The notes beneath the pieces were generated by a model. That model had not been told where the DNA came from and made no database searches. It saw nothing but the letters and a program-made list of their open reading frames with translations. Made by a program: the position numbers and the translations under genes. From Chondrus crispus (taxonomy: Eukaryota; Rhodophyta; Florideophyceae; Gigartinales; Gigartinaceae), in assembly GCF_000350225.1 (NCBI RefSeq), contig NW_005179143.1, forward strand, positions 62,001 to 126,000: 64,000 nt of DNA. Direction: 5' to 3'. Positions 63,901-64,000 of the stretch are shown in pieces (the stretch's first letter is position 1; every line of letters starts with the position of its first letter).

Positions 63901-64000
63901 TTCATATGTTGAGAAGGGACATTCCAGTTTGAGGTGATGCCTTTTGGACTGATGAACGCCCCGGCAACGTTTCAGAGAATGATGACGACGGTATTAGAAG
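60936..64000 (+). mobile_element. Second Ty3/gypsy family, 5' part, truncated by the window end
   Basis: A candidate 5' LTR spans 60936-61272 (TGTTACATT...ATCAACA; inferred from TG...CA ends, with no partner in view). A primer site, TGGTACTTCTGTCGAGGG, follows at 61274-61291, then the gag-pol frame from ATG 61297. The proteins differ clearly from the chromovirus at 38356. Two CCHC knuckles, a DSGS protease and the RT start are present. Confidence 0.8.
61297..64000 (+). pseudogene. gag-pol polyprotein of the second gypsy family, two in-frame stops
   Basis: ATG 61297 (MSGLEEFSFDGEGDVQRFLF). One frame holds throughout, broken only by TAG at 61495-61497 and TGA at 63910-63912. Gag is followed by CCHC knuckles C-SY-C-KRPG-H-GASR-C and C-PR-C-GKLG-H-REDT-C at 62002-62112. 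The protease motif is RALLDSGSTPNIMS at about 62784-62824. An acidic linker (62 kb to 63.5 kb) leads to RT: GIIRPSVSQWTFPIVIASKK, RFCVDYRTFNKV, then FSTLDLFTGYWQ. After the TGA the frame continues as EGTFQFEVMPFGLMNAPATF to the window end. The stops may be recent decay; recoding is possible but not shown. Confidence 0.85.

Noticed and set aside
61495..63912. Stop-codon reassignment or readthrough
   Set aside because: Host genes here end normally with TAG and TAA, and both stops lie in a transposon. Ordinary decay is the simpler reading.
1..64000. tRNA and rRNA genes
   Set aside because: I saw no cloverleaf box A/box B pair or rRNA core sequence, but a dedicated scan was not possible.

Overview
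Eukaryotic nuclear DNA, dominated by transposable elements with a few small genes between them. There are no bacterial-style operons. One gene has a single short GT-AG intron close to its 5' end (25548-25648); the other clear genes are uninterrupted. Three secreted-protein genes carry a TATA box about 108-114 bp upstream of the ATG. Intron-poor small genes, germin-type cupins, mucin-like wall proteins, and many copia, gypsy and pogo-type elements would fit a florideophyte red alga such as Chondrus. This is inference from style only; a fungus-like or other algal genome is not excluded.

Layout. 1-1864: decayed Ty1/copia pol. 2791-3468: secreted protein of unknown function. 5575-6086: MITE. 9624-10172: RBX1-like RING-H2 protein, with a decayed relative at 13876-14244. 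10847-13074: pogo-like transposon with complete inverted ends and a broken transposase. 13308-13799 and 28042-28563: paralogous secreted germin-like cupins. 14892-15512: spondin-domain fragment. 16665-17889: two copies of a second MITE family. 20710-22734: secreted protein with a Thr/Pro repeat and two Cys modules. 23266-24241: internally deleted pogo-like element. 25458-26902: LPMO-like secreted protein with a C-terminal Cys-rich domain.

From 30.5 kb to the end the window is a stack of nested elements. A minus-strand copia element (30484-35160) is split by a pogo-like transposon (31623-33879) and a MITE (33882-34366) at one TA. It is joined in frame to a truncated minus-strand Ty3/gypsy chromovirus (35161-38355 plus 51818-55026). 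That gypsy copy is itself split by a younger plus-strand member of its own family (38356-51812), with two near-identical LTRs and a GTCGG target duplication. The younger copy has an intact 1526-residue pol with a C-terminal chromodomain. It also holds about 4.7 kb of unexplained sequence between pol and the 3' LTR. At 55027-60170 lies a long diverged inverted repeat with roughly 150-bp subrepeats, whose left arm is split by another pogo-like transposon (55333-57454). At 60936-64000 a different gypsy element begins and runs off the window.

The host genes do not form an obvious pathway. Five of them (2791, 13308, 20710, 25458, 28042) encode proteins with signal peptides, so the gene-bearing part looks weighted to the cell surface or extracellular matrix. 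Coordinates and repeat comparisons were made by eye.
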